Source: CAWCDJ01 sp963794265 (GTDB lineage Bacteria > Acidobacteriota > Terriglobia > Bryobacterales > Bryobacteraceae). From it: DNA of 64,000 nt. The position numbers and the translations under genes are program-made. Location of the stretch: NCBI GenBank assembly GCA_963794265.1, contig CAWCDJ010000001.1, positions 124,001-188,000 of the forward strand, read 5' to 3'. Below are positions 1 through 7,912 of the stretch, piece by piece. Position 1 is the first letter of the stretch. The number at the start of each line of letters is the position of its first letter. The notes beneath the pieces were generated by a model, which worked only from the letters and a program-made list of their open reading frames with translations, made no database searches and was not told the DNA's origin.

Positions 1-170
1 AGCAGGTATCCGATCACGGTGCCAAGATCGAGCCGCTCCCTTGCGCCCCACACTCTGACGAATGTCTCCGACACGATGTCCTCGGCCGTCGCCCGATCCC
101 CCGAAAGCGCCAAGGCGAAGCGGAACACCGCGCCGGAGTGTTCCGCGTATAAGGCGTCGAAATCGATCAC
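1..170 (-). CDS. ECF-type RNA polymerase sigma factor (N-terminal part, runs off left edge)
   Basis: About 56 codons are visible, read leftwards from a GTG at 170-168. The peptide begins MIDFDALYAEHSG and continues through ALSGDRATAEDIVSETFVRVW, which is the sigma-70 region 2 helix pattern of ECF sigma factors (core-RNAP binding and -10 recognition). The GTG overlaps the TGA of the upstream permease (GTGA), so translation is probably coupled to the ABC exporter. Region 4 and any anti-sigma factor lie outside the window. The family call is good; the regulon is unknown. Confidence 0.8.
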   Translation of the reverse strand, partial: MIDFDALYAEHSGAVFRFALALSGDRATAEDIVSETFVRVWGARERLDLGTVIGYL

Positions 171-877
171 ACGAAACTCGATTTCCGCCGGGACAGTCCC
201 AGGATGGCAGCGATGAGCACCGCCAGCAGTGCAAACTCGGCCGCTATCGTCAACGGCAGCGCCGCATTTCCGCGTCCAAGCGCCAGCAGGTAACTCCCCA
301 CCCCAGGCAGGGCCGGCAGGACCTGTAAAGCGAAGTTGCCCATCACGAACACCAACCCTGACAATACCGCAACGGTCCAGCCTACCGACTCGGTGACCAC
401 TGCCGCCCCCAAAACCACGGTGAACAGGAGGAGCCATGATCCGAGTACCAGACCGTAGTAGGCCAGCGTACCCGCGACATGCGTCCACCAGGGAGCATGG
501 GAAGCCGCCATCAGCCGCGGAATATCGAATGGAGTGAGCCAGACCAGAGCCGTGGCCGCGATTGCGCCCGGCATGAGAAAGAGCAGGTACGCGGAGAGTA
601 TCTTGCCCAGAGCAACTTCCTCCGGGGTCACTGGCAGGCTCATCACGAAGCCCAGCGTTTTGCGCTCTCTCTCCCCGAGAACCGGTCCCAGGATTACGTG
701 GAATGATAATCCGATCAGGACGTTCACCGCCAGCATCAACGCAGCCGTGCGCCCCACGGCGCCGCCCCGGACCGCCAGCGCGAACGAGATTAGCGCCGCC
801 GCCACGTAGGCCGCCAAAGGCCGGCGCATCAGGCTCCCATCTTTTTTAACCAGTCGCCAAACCGTTGTTGCGTTCAT
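167..877 (-). CDS. ABC-2 type transporter permease
   Basis: A 236-residue, strongly hydrophobic protein with about six predicted membrane segments and no ATPase motifs. It contains the loop GERERKTLGFVMSLPVT between the second and third segments, typical of ABC-2 exporter permeases of the NatB/CcmB-like type. It would form the membrane half of an exporter with the preceding ATPase, whose stop it overlaps (ATGA at 874-877). The start is the ATG at 877. The substrate cannot be inferred. It is followed by an overlapping sigma-factor gene. Confidence 0.75.
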   Translation of the reverse strand: MNATTVWRLVKKDGSLMRRPLAAYVAAALISFALAVRGGAVGRTAALMLAVNVLIGLSFHVILGPVLGERERKTLGFVMSLPVTPEEVALGKILSAYLLFLMPGAIAATALVWLTPFDIPRLMAASHAPWWTHVAGTLAYYGLVLGSWLLLFTVVLGAAVVTESVGWTVAVLSGLVFVMGNFALQVLPALPGVGSYLLALGRGNAALPLTIAAEFALLAVLIAAILGLSRRKSSFV

Positions 878-1596
878 GCGACCCTCCCGTCGATCACTGA
901 TGCATATCGCAGAAACACTTCTTCGAGCGTCATGCCCGCGCTGAGTAACTCTGCCGTCGGTGTGAGCGTCCGGATTTTGCCCGCAAGGATGAATGCCACT
1001 TCGTCGGCCAGGGCTGCCACGTCGTTTCCGTAGTGTGACGAGAACACCAAAGTCCGCCGCTGGTGCTTCGTCTCCCGGAGCAGTTTCAGGACTTCATGCC
1101 GGGCGATGGGGTCAAGAGTCGCCATGGGCTCGTCCAGAATGAGCACTTCCGGCCGCCGCGCAATCGCCAGCAGCAGGAGCGCCTTTGCCACCTGCCCAGC
1201 GGACAAACCGCGCACCCGCATCTGCGGATTCAGGTTCAGGCGCTCCAGCAACTCTGCCGCCAGCCGCTCGTCCCAGCGCGGGCACAAATCGCGGACCAGA
1301 TTCATGTGCCAGCGCAGCGTGGCGGCGCCGTACAATGCAGTGTCACCGCCGACGAATGCCGTCACCGCCTTGGTGGCTCGCTCCTCCGTCGGCAGGGCGT
1401 GCCCCATGACCCGCACCATCCCGGCATCCGCGCGGACCAGGCCGGCGAGGATGCGCAGTAGCGTGGATTTGCCGGCCCCATTCGGTCCCACCAGCCCCAA
1501 TGCCGTGCCTTCCGCCACATCGAGGTCGATGTCCCCGAGGGTAAAATGCGAGTACCGCTTTCTCACACCTCGAATCTGAATCGCGCAGTGGAACAT
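874..1596 (-). CDS. ABC transporter ATP-binding protein (CcmA/NatA-like)
   Basis: A 240-residue ATPase subunit of an ABC exporter. Walker A GPNGAGKST is at residues 37-45, the signature LSAGQ at 131-135 and Walker B VLILDEP at 151-157, followed by an H-loop SSHYG. The length and the shortened C-terminus fit the CcmA/NatA class that pairs with ABC-2 permeases. The ATG at 1596 is preceded by an AAGGAG Shine-Dalgarno at good spacing. It is the first gene of a coupled set: ATPase, permease, ECF sigma factor. The substrate is unknown. Confidence 0.88.
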   Translation of the reverse strand: MFHCAIQIRGVRKRYSHFTLGDIDLDVAEGTALGLVGPNGAGKSTLLRILAGLVRADAGMVRVMGHALPTEERATKAVTAFVGGDTALYGAATLRWHMNLVRDLCPRWDERLAAELLERLNLNPQMRVRGLSAGQVAKALLLLAIARRPEVLILDEPMATLDPIARHEVLKLLRETKHQRRTLVFSSHYGNDVAALADEVAFILAGKIRTLTPTAELLSAGMTLEEVFLRYASVIDGRVA

Positions 1597-1716
1597 TTCT
1601 TGCTCCTTCGTAACGTATAGCCGGCAGCGCCCGGAAAGTTACAAGGAAGAGTTGAAAAAGTCCAAGGCGGATAACAGAGATACAGCATTCCCGGTGCGAG
1701 GTTGGCGAACCGTCCG

Positions 1717-1736
1717 GGGCGTGTGTGCACACGCCC
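1717..1736. promoter_or_regulatory. Perfect 9-bp inverted repeat upstream of the ABC ATPase gene
   Basis: GGGCGTGTG and CACACGCCC are separated by only two bases. The site lies between the Gfo/Idh gene (ends at 1782, minus strand) and the ABC ATPase start (1596). A two-base loop is unfavourable for an RNA hairpin and no T-run follows, so an operator is more likely than a terminator. The binding protein is unknown. Confidence 0.35.
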
Positions 1737-1781
1737 GTTGCTCACATTTGCCGGGCGCGCGGGTGGATCCTCCGCGCGCGG

Positions 1782-2858
1782 CTATTTCAGCACGACGGTC
1801 CGGCCCGTCCGCACGGACTCCCGGGCCGCGTCCAGAATCTCTACCACCACCACGTTATTCTCCAGCGAGTTCAACCCGGACGGCTTGAATTTTCCCCTGG
1901 CCACCGCCAGCAGATACGAAATCGAATCGCTCTGATCCGGCGGAAGTTCCCCCGGGGTCCTCTCCGATTCGGCGCGGTCCCCCGGCATGCGCACCCGCAG
2001 GTTGTTCCCTCCGGTGGCAATCGCGTACCCCTTCTCGCCGTACACCTCGAAATCCTTGCGGGCGAACGGCCAGTTCCAGGAAGCCTGGATGATGCCCTGT
2101 GCCTTTGGGTACTCCAGCAGGATGGTCGCCTCGTCATCCACGTGCGCGTAGATTTGCGGCTTCTCGGTTTGCGCCAGGGCCGTCACCTTGAGCGGCTTCT
2201 GGTTGTCCATCAGCCAGGTCATCAGGTTCGCTCCGTAGCAGCCGAAGTCGAACATCGCGCCGGCGCCGTTCTTAACCGGGTCCGTGAGCCACGCCAGAAA
2301 CTCCGGCTGCACGTGGATCTCTTTGGGACCCTCGTGTCCGTCCATCGCCACCATCTTACGGATGTCTCCGGCGGCCTTTTGCTCCCTGAAGAGTTTCCAG
2401 ATCTCGCCGTGGCTGCGGTACCACGTGGTTTCATAGTTGACGATGACCGGGGTGTTGGTCCGCGCGGCCGCCTGCTGCATGGCCAGCGCCTGCTGCACGC
2501 TCACCGCCAGCGGCTTCTCCATCATCACCGGGATATGGCGTTTGGCGCACGCCTCCACCACCGTCACGTGATCGATAGTGGCGGTGAACGTGGCCACCGC
2601 CTCCGGCTTCACCGTGTCGAGCATCCTCGCAAGATCGGTGAAACGCGCCTGGGGCGGAATGTGGTACCGCTCGCCATAGGTCGCGGTGAGCGACGCGACC
2701 GGATCGAAAATCGCCACGATCTGGACGTCGCCGCGTTTTGACGCGTTATTCAGGAATCCCGAGACATGCCCGTGATTCAGCCCGGCAATGGCCAGCCGCA
2801 AGGGCGCCCCGGATGCCAGGCAGGAAAGAGCCATCAGTGTAAGAAGAGTTCGGACCAT
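1782..2858 (-). CDS. Exported Gfo/Idh/MocA family oxidoreductase
   Basis: A 358-residue protein with an N-terminal signal peptide (MVRTLLTLMALSCLASG), then a Rossmann fold beginning LRLAIAGLNHGHVSGF and the family motif EKPLAVS used for cofactor and substrate binding. The C-terminal half fits the GFO_IDH_MocA alpha/beta domain. Such enzymes catalyse NAD(P)-dependent oxidation or reduction of sugars and cyclitols; the exact substrate is not visible. Exported members are common in Acidobacteria and Planctomycetes. It lies 17 bases downstream of the ADOP permease on the same strand, so co-transcription is possible. Confidence 0.82.
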   Translation of the reverse strand: MVRTLLTLMALSCLASGAPLRLAIAGLNHGHVSGFLNNASKRGDVQIVAIFDPVASLTATYGERYHIPPQARFTDLARMLDTVKPEAVATFTATIDHVTVVEACAKRHIPVMMEKPLAVSVQQALAMQQAAARTNTPVIVNYETTWYRSHGEIWKLFREQKAAGDIRKMVAMDGHEGPKEIHVQPEFLAWLTDPVKNGAGAMFDFGCYGANLMTWLMDNQKPLKVTALAQTEKPQIYAHVDDEATILLEYPKAQGIIQASWNWPFARKDFEVYGEKGYAIATGGNNLRVRMPGDRAESERTPGELPPDQSDSISYLLAVARGKFKPSGLNSLENNVVVVEILDAARESVRTGRTVVLK

Positions 2859-2875
2859 TCAGCCACATTATCAGA

Positions 2876-5311
2876 TCACTCCTGCCGGAGTGCGGTCACG
2901 GGGTCTACCCGGGCCGCGCGGCGCGCGGGCCAGAAGGCCGCGAACAAGCCCGCGGCCAACAGCAGCAGGCTCACCGCCACGAACGAATACGGGTCGAAGG
3001 TGGAGACATTCGAGACCAGGCCCGAGAGCACCTTCACCGAAGCCAGGCTGGCCACCAGGCCCAACAGCACCCCGATGGCGAGCAGTTTCGCCCCGTTGCG
3101 CAACACCATCCCCATCACCTGGCCGTATCCGGCGCCGAGCGCGATCCGAATTCCGATCTCGCGCGTCTGCTGCGCCACCGCCTGTGAGGTCACGCCATAG
3201 ATGCCGCACAGCGCCAGCACCAGCCCGAACGCCGCGAACACCCCGAACAGAAGCAGGTTGAAGCGCGGCCGGGCGTATGCGTTCTCATCCAGCACCTGGT
3301 CCATCGGTTTCACTTCCATCACCGGCTGCACCGGGTCCACCGCATACACCTGCGCCTTCACCGCGCGCTCGAGCGATTGGGGATGCTCCGGCCCCAGCAC
3401 GAAGATGCGGTCCGGAAACGCCGTGACGGTATAGGGTACGTACATCTCGGGCGCGATCTCATGCGTGGTCACGCGGTTGATGGTGTCCCGCACCACGCCC
3501 ACGATCTGAAAGGCATCGTCCGGGATGTTGAGCGGCGCGGTTTTCAGGCGCGGCACCCGCACGATCCGGCCCAGGGCGCCGGTGCCCGCGAAGTACCGTT
3601 TCACAAACGTCTGGTTGACCACCATGCTGTGGATGCGGGCGTTCACTTCCTGCTCCGTGAGGAAGCGGCCTCGCACCAGCGGGACGCCCATTACCTGCAG
3701 ATAATCCGCATTGGTCTGATGGAAAATGGCGAGTTGCGGCTCGGGCTGAGTCCGTCCCTGCGGGATGAAGGTCATCTGCCAGTTGTATACCGGCGGCAGC
3801 CCGCCGTTGATCCCGACAGCCTGAACGCCCGGGATGTTCTTTACGCGCCGCAGCACCTCTTGAAGAAAGGCGTCGCGCCGGGCGGTGTCCGGATAACGCT
3901 GTTCGGAAAGCGGGATTCGCAGCGTCAGAATTCGATCCGGATGAAACGCCAGGTTCACTGCCTGAATCGAAATCAGCGTTCGGATCATGAGGCTCGCCCC
4001 TACCAGCAGCATCAGCGAGAGGGCCACTTCCCCCACTACCAGCACGCCGCGCAGCAATCGCTGGCGCAAGCCGCCCGCTGTGCCTCGCCCGGCTTCCTTG
4101 AGGGGCGTGAGAATCTCGCCGCCCGCCAGGTGTAGCGCCGGCGCCAACCCGAACAGCAGCGCGGCCCCCACCGACACCGCCAGCGAAAACAGCAGCACCG
4201 GCAGATTGAGCGCGATGTGCGCCTCGTCGGGAATCGTATTGGGCGGCACCATGGCGATGATCCCGCGCAGGCCGGCGACCGCCAGCGCCACACCGGCAGC
4301 CCCGCCGCACACCGCCAGCACCAGGCTTTCCGCAAGCAACTGCCGCACCAGCCGGGAACGACGCGCCCCCAGCGCGCCGCGGATGGCGATTTCCCGGCGG
4401 CGGTACGCGGCCCGCGAAAGCAGCAGGTTCGACACGTTCACGCAGGCAATCAGCAGCAGCAGCCCGACCGCGCCGAAGAGGATCCACAACGCGTCCTGAA
4501 TGCCGCTGGGAAAGGTCTCGCCGAAATCGTGCAGCTCGATCCGCCAGGATTTCGGGAAATCGTCGGGATGCTGCTGCTGCATGTCCTTGAAGAGCGGCAC
4601 GAGTTCCGCCGAGGCCTGCGCCCGCGTGATGCCCGGCTTGAGCCGTCCCATCAGATTCACTTCGCGCTCGCCCTCCACGGTCTGGCCGCGATGGAAAACA
4701 TCCGGCAGATACACGTCGGCGCCGCGCCACATGAAGCGCGGCGGCATCACCCCGATGATCGTCCGCACTTTGTCGTTGAGCCGCAGTTGACGCCCAAGCA
4801 CGCGCGGGTCGCCGCCGAACTGCCGCTGCCAGAATTTGAACCCGAGCAGGGTCACCGGCTCCGCCCCCGGCGCGGCGTCCGATGCCGTGGTCGAGCGCCC
4901 GATCAGCGGCCCCACGCCCATCACGTCGAAGGTGTTCATCGTGCAGTGATTCCCGCGCAGCCGCTGCGGGTCGCCCTCGCCTGTCCACGTTACGTCCGAC
5001 CACGTCGAAGCGATCACGCCCGAAAAGACCGTGTTGCGCTCGGATATATCCAGAAACTGATCGATTCCGTACTCGCTCCAGTTGCCCCCACGCTGGCCGC
5101 GTCCGATGATGTTGACGCTCATCAGGCGCCCCGGATCCTTGTACGGAAACGGATCGATGATGACTGCGTGCACCACGCTGTACATGGCGGTGCTGCCGCC
5201 GATTCCCAGCGCCAGCGAGCCGATCGCCAGAAGCGCAAAACTGCGGGCTCCCGCCAGATTTCGAATGCCGAAGCGGATGTCCCGCGCGAATTGATCCAGC
5301 CATGTCAACAT
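2876..5311 (-). CDS. ADOP-type ABC permease (MacB/FtsX-like, acidobacterial duplicated orphan permease)
   Basis: An 811-residue membrane protein with two MacB_PCD-FtsX units. After a short cytoplasmic leader (FARDIRFGIRNLAG) comes a first membrane helix and periplasmic core to about residue 260, then three FtsX helices around 270-400 (SNLLLSRAAYRRREIAIRGA). The second unit follows, ending with the FtsX block TREIGIRIALGAGYGQVMGMV near 700. No ATPase gene is adjacent, which fits the orphan-permease family expanded in Acidobacteria. It probably acts in envelope export or mechanotransmission, but the substrate is unknown. A GGAAGG Shine-Dalgarno precedes the ATG at 5311. Confidence 0.88.
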   Translation of the reverse strand: MLTWLDQFARDIRFGIRNLAGARSFALLAIGSLALGIGGSTAMYSVVHAVIIDPFPYKDPGRLMSVNIIGRGQRGGNWSEYGIDQFLDISERNTVFSGVIASTWSDVTWTGEGDPQRLRGNHCTMNTFDVMGVGPLIGRSTTASDAAPGAEPVTLLGFKFWQRQFGGDPRVLGRQLRLNDKVRTIIGVMPPRFMWRGADVYLPDVFHRGQTVEGEREVNLMGRLKPGITRAQASAELVPLFKDMQQQHPDDFPKSWRIELHDFGETFPSGIQDALWILFGAVGLLLLIACVNVSNLLLSRAAYRRREIAIRGALGARRSRLVRQLLAESLVLAVCGGAAGVALAVAGLRGIIAMVPPNTIPDEAHIALNLPVLLFSLAVSVGAALLFGLAPALHLAGGEILTPLKEAGRGTAGGLRQRLLRGVLVVGEVALSLMLLVGASLMIRTLISIQAVNLAFHPDRILTLRIPLSEQRYPDTARRDAFLQEVLRRVKNIPGVQAVGINGGLPPVYNWQMTFIPQGRTQPEPQLAIFHQTNADYLQVMGVPLVRGRFLTEQEVNARIHSMVVNQTFVKRYFAGTGALGRIVRVPRLKTAPLNIPDDAFQIVGVVRDTINRVTTHEIAPEMYVPYTVTAFPDRIFVLGPEHPQSLERAVKAQVYAVDPVQPVMEVKPMDQVLDENAYARPRFNLLLFGVFAAFGLVLALCGIYGVTSQAVAQQTREIGIRIALGAGYGQVMGMVLRNGAKLLAIGVLLGLVASLASVKVLSGLVSNVSTFDPYSFVAVSLLLLAAGLFAAFWPARRAARVDPVTALRQE

Positions 5312-5419
5312 GAGGGCGCCTTCCGTTCATTGTATAGACGGCGATTGCCGGGATGTGGTTGGCCGCGGTCGCGGCACCCGGCACCGCACGCGAGCCGCCA
5401 AATCGTGTAGCCTGTTTTT

Positions 5420-6727
5420 GTGAAGCGCGACGAAGCCGCCGAGATCCTCTCGATCGACGGACGCGAGGTCCGCATCACGCATCCCGGCAAGCTCTATTTC
5501 TCCAAGCAACTGAAGGTCTCGAAGCTCGATCTGGTCCGTTACTACCTGTCGGTGGCTACCGGCGCGCTGGCCGGAATCCGCGACCGCCCGCTCGTGCTCA
5601 AGCGTTTTGTCCACGGCGCGGAGGCGGCTGCTTTCTATCAGAAGCGCGCGCCTACGGACCGTCCGGAGTGGCTGCGCACCGTGACCCTGTCGTTCCCCTC
5701 GGGCCGCACCGCCGAAGAGGTCGTGGTGGATGATGCGGCCGGGCTCGCCTGGGTCGTCAACCTGGGAGCGATCGAGCTGCACCCGCACCCGGTCCGTGCC
5801 GGCGACCTTGAGCACCCGGACGAGTTGCGCGTCGATCTCGACCCCGGCCCCGGGGTGGATTGGGCGGACGTGCGCTCCGTGGCCCTGGAGGTGAAGGCGT
5901 TTCTCGAGCGGATGGGCCTGCGCGGCTGGCCCAAGACCAGCGGCTCCCGCGGAATGCACGTAAACGTACCGATTGAGCCCGGCTGGACGTTCGCCGAGGT
6001 GCGCCGCGCGGCCGTCGCGCTGTCGCGTGCCGTCGAGCGTCGCGCGCCGGCCCTCGCCAGCTCCAAATGGTGGAAAGAAGAGCGGCACGGCGTGTTCCTC
6101 GACTACAACCAGAACGCGAAGGACCGCACCACCTGCTCGGCGTATTCGGTGCGTCCGCTTCCCGACGGCCGCGTTTCCACGCCGCTCTTCTGGCACGAGG
6201 TTCCGGATTGCGACCCGGCCGCCTTCACGCTCCTCACCGTGCCGAAACGCTTCCAGGAACTCGGCGACCCGCACGCCTCGATGCACGCATCGCCCGGTTC
6301 GCTCGAACCGTTGCTGGAACTCGCGGCGAAGGACGAAGCCGAGGGCCTCGCCGACGCGCCCTGGCCTCCGCATTTCCGCAGGATGGAGGGTGAGTCGAAA
6401 CGCGTGGCGCCGTCCCGCGCCCGGTCTGCCGCGAAGCCCCGCGCGAAAATGCCGCTCCTGGTGATCGCGAATTCCCCGGACAAACAGGCCGCCCTGGCGG
6501 GCCTCGAGCGATGGAAAAGCAAATATCCCGAAGCGGCGGATCACCTTGCCGTAGACGACGTGCTGGTGGATTCCATGCGCGGCCGATCCTCGACATGGAC
6601 GCGCATCCGCGTGAATTTGCGGCATGTGCCTGAAGCCGTGCGGCCCGTCCAGGAAACACCCGATCCGGATGACGACCCCACCCGCGAATGGCGCGAACGG
6701 CGGGCTATCGGCCGTGGGCGAAAATAG
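5420..6727 (+). CDS. ligD: LigD polymerase-domain protein (PrimPol-type NHEJ polymerase)
   Basis: A 435-residue protein matching the polymerase/primase part of DNA ligase D, which fills and extends ends during non-homologous end joining. The catalytic aspartates sit in DLDP at residues 139-142 and are followed by the conserved KTSGSRGMH near 172-180. The N-terminal block (VRITHPGKLYF, with VLKRFVHG and FYQKRAP) is diagnostic. A C-terminal extension of about 130 residues after residue 300 is not recognised. The start is a GTG at 5420. It is a stand-alone polymerase: the ligase part is the convergent gene next door, overlapping its 3' end by 23 bases. No Ku gene lies in the window. Confidence 0.88.
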   Translation: MKRDEAAEILSIDGREVRITHPGKLYFSKQLKVSKLDLVRYYLSVATGALAGIRDRPLVLKRFVHGAEAAAFYQKRAPTDRPEWLRTVTLSFPSGRTAEEVVVDDAAGLAWVVNLGAIELHPHPVRAGDLEHPDELRVDLDPGPGVDWADVRSVALEVKAFLERMGLRGWPKTSGSRGMHVNVPIEPGWTFAEVRRAAVALSRAVERRAPALASSKWWKEERHGVFLDYNQNAKDRTTCSAYSVRPLPDGRVSTPLFWHEVPDCDPAAFTLLTVPKRFQELGDPHASMHASPGSLEPLLELAAKDEAEGLADAPWPPHFRRMEGESKRVAPSRARSAAKPRAKMPLLVIANSPDKQAALAGLERWKSKYPEAADHLAVDDVLVDSMRGRSSTWTRIRVNLRHVPEAVRPVQETPDPDDDPTREWRERRAIGRGRK

Positions 6728-7778
6728 CTGCCAATTCCTGCGGCGGTACGACTTCGAGTTGGGCGTAGGTGCAATCGCCCGGTTGTTTGTCCGCGCGCCA
6801 CCTCCGAAAATGCGCCATGTGCCGGAAGCGCGTGCCCTGCATGTGCTCGTAGGCGACCTCGGCCACCAGTTCGGGCCGCAGCGGCTCCCACGAGAGGTCC
6901 TTGCCTTGACTCCAGCGGCTCTGGCCGCCCGGCATACGGTGTTCCGCGCCACTCTCCGCCCAGCCCTTCCAGGGATGGTTCGCGAGCGCGTCCTTTCGGT
7001 AGGGCGCCAGCACCTTGACGAGGTCGCGGCGCATCTGGTCCGAAAAGCCGGCGCAGACTCCCACGTGCTGCAAGACGCCGGCGTCGTCGAACAGCCCCAG
7101 CAGCAGAGAACCGACGGCCGTGTCTTCCCCGTTCTTATACCAGCGGAATCCGGCGACGACGCAGTCCGAATCGCGCTCATGCTTGATCTTGAGCATCACG
7201 CGTTTGTTCGGCTGGTAAATACCCGATGGGTCCTTCGCCATCACGCCATCCAGCCCGGCGCCCTCAAACCGCCGGAACCAATCCGACGCCACGCCCGGAT
7301 CGCGAGTGGCGGGCGTCAGGTGCACCGGCGGTTCGGCGGAGGAGAGCAGGGTCTCCAGTTCCTTGCGCCGATCTTCGAAGGGGGCCTCGCGAAGGTCGCG
7401 GCCGCCGAGCGCGAGCACGTCGAAGAACACGATCGACGCCGGGATTTCTTTCGACAGAAGCTTCACCCGCGACGCAGCCGGATGCAGCCGGAGCTGCAGC
7501 GCCTCGAAATCCAGGCCGGCGCCGGTGGCGATGACAATTTCTCCGTCGAGCACCGAGCGCGCGGGCAACTGCGAGCGCAACGCCGCCACCAGTTCCGGAA
7601 AGTATCGGTTGAGCGGCTTCTCGTCGCGGCTTTGGATTTCGATCTCTTCGCCGTCCCGAAACACCAGGGCGCGGAAACCGTCCCACTTCGGTTCGAAAAT
7701 CCACGACCCGCCGCACGGCAGATCGTCAACCCGCTTGGCGAGCATCGGCAGCACCGGTGGGTTGACCGGGAGGTCCAC
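6705..7778 (-). CDS. ligD: ATP-dependent DNA ligase (LigD ligase domain)
   Basis: A 357-residue ATP-dependent ligase. Motif I EPKWDG is at 29-34, with the adenylated lysine K31. It is followed by LDGE (motif III region), GLDGVMAKD (motif IV) and MLKIKHE (motif V), then an OB-fold domain ending SWEPLRPELVAEVAYEHMQ. This matches the ligase module of bacterial LigD, which seals double-strand breaks in NHEJ. It has no fused polymerase or phosphoesterase domain. It converges on the polymerase gene, and the two share 23 bases at 6705-6727. Confidence 0.9.
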   Translation of the reverse strand: MDLPVNPPVLPMLAKRVDDLPCGGSWIFEPKWDGFRALVFRDGEEIEIQSRDEKPLNRYFPELVAALRSQLPARSVLDGEIVIATGAGLDFEALQLRLHPAASRVKLLSKEIPASIVFFDVLALGGRDLREAPFEDRRKELETLLSSAEPPVHLTPATRDPGVASDWFRRFEGAGLDGVMAKDPSGIYQPNKRVMLKIKHERDSDCVVAGFRWYKNGEDTAVGSLLLGLFDDAGVLQHVGVCAGFSDQMRRDLVKVLAPYRKDALANHPWKGWAESGAEHRMPGGQSRWSQGKDLSWEPLRPELVAEVAYEHMQGTRFRHMAHFRRWRADKQPGDCTYAQLEVVPPQELAAIFAHGR

Positions 7779-7893
7779 GCCTCATGGTACACCGCTCGAC
7801 CGGCTGCAGAATCCCGTGCGGAGCCGGGTATCTGATCGCACCAAGCGCGCAGCGGCTTTAATTTTCCAGGCAGACCTTGAAGTGTATTTCGGA

Positions 7894-7899
7894 TATACT
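7894..7899 (+). promoter_or_regulatory. Candidate -10 box for the carboxylase operon
   Basis: TATACT lies 14 bases before the ATG at 7913. No -35 hexamer is evident at 16-18 bases. If it is used, transcription would begin only a few bases before the start codon. That argues for translation from 7913 or 7922 rather than from the upstream in-frame TTG at 7877. Confidence 0.3.
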
Positions 7900-7912
7900 G
7901 ATCCTGAATTGC

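Noticed and set aside
5327..7180. 617-codon minus-strand open frame across both LigD genes
   Set aside because: Its sequence is a shadow of two well-supported genes and shows no family features.
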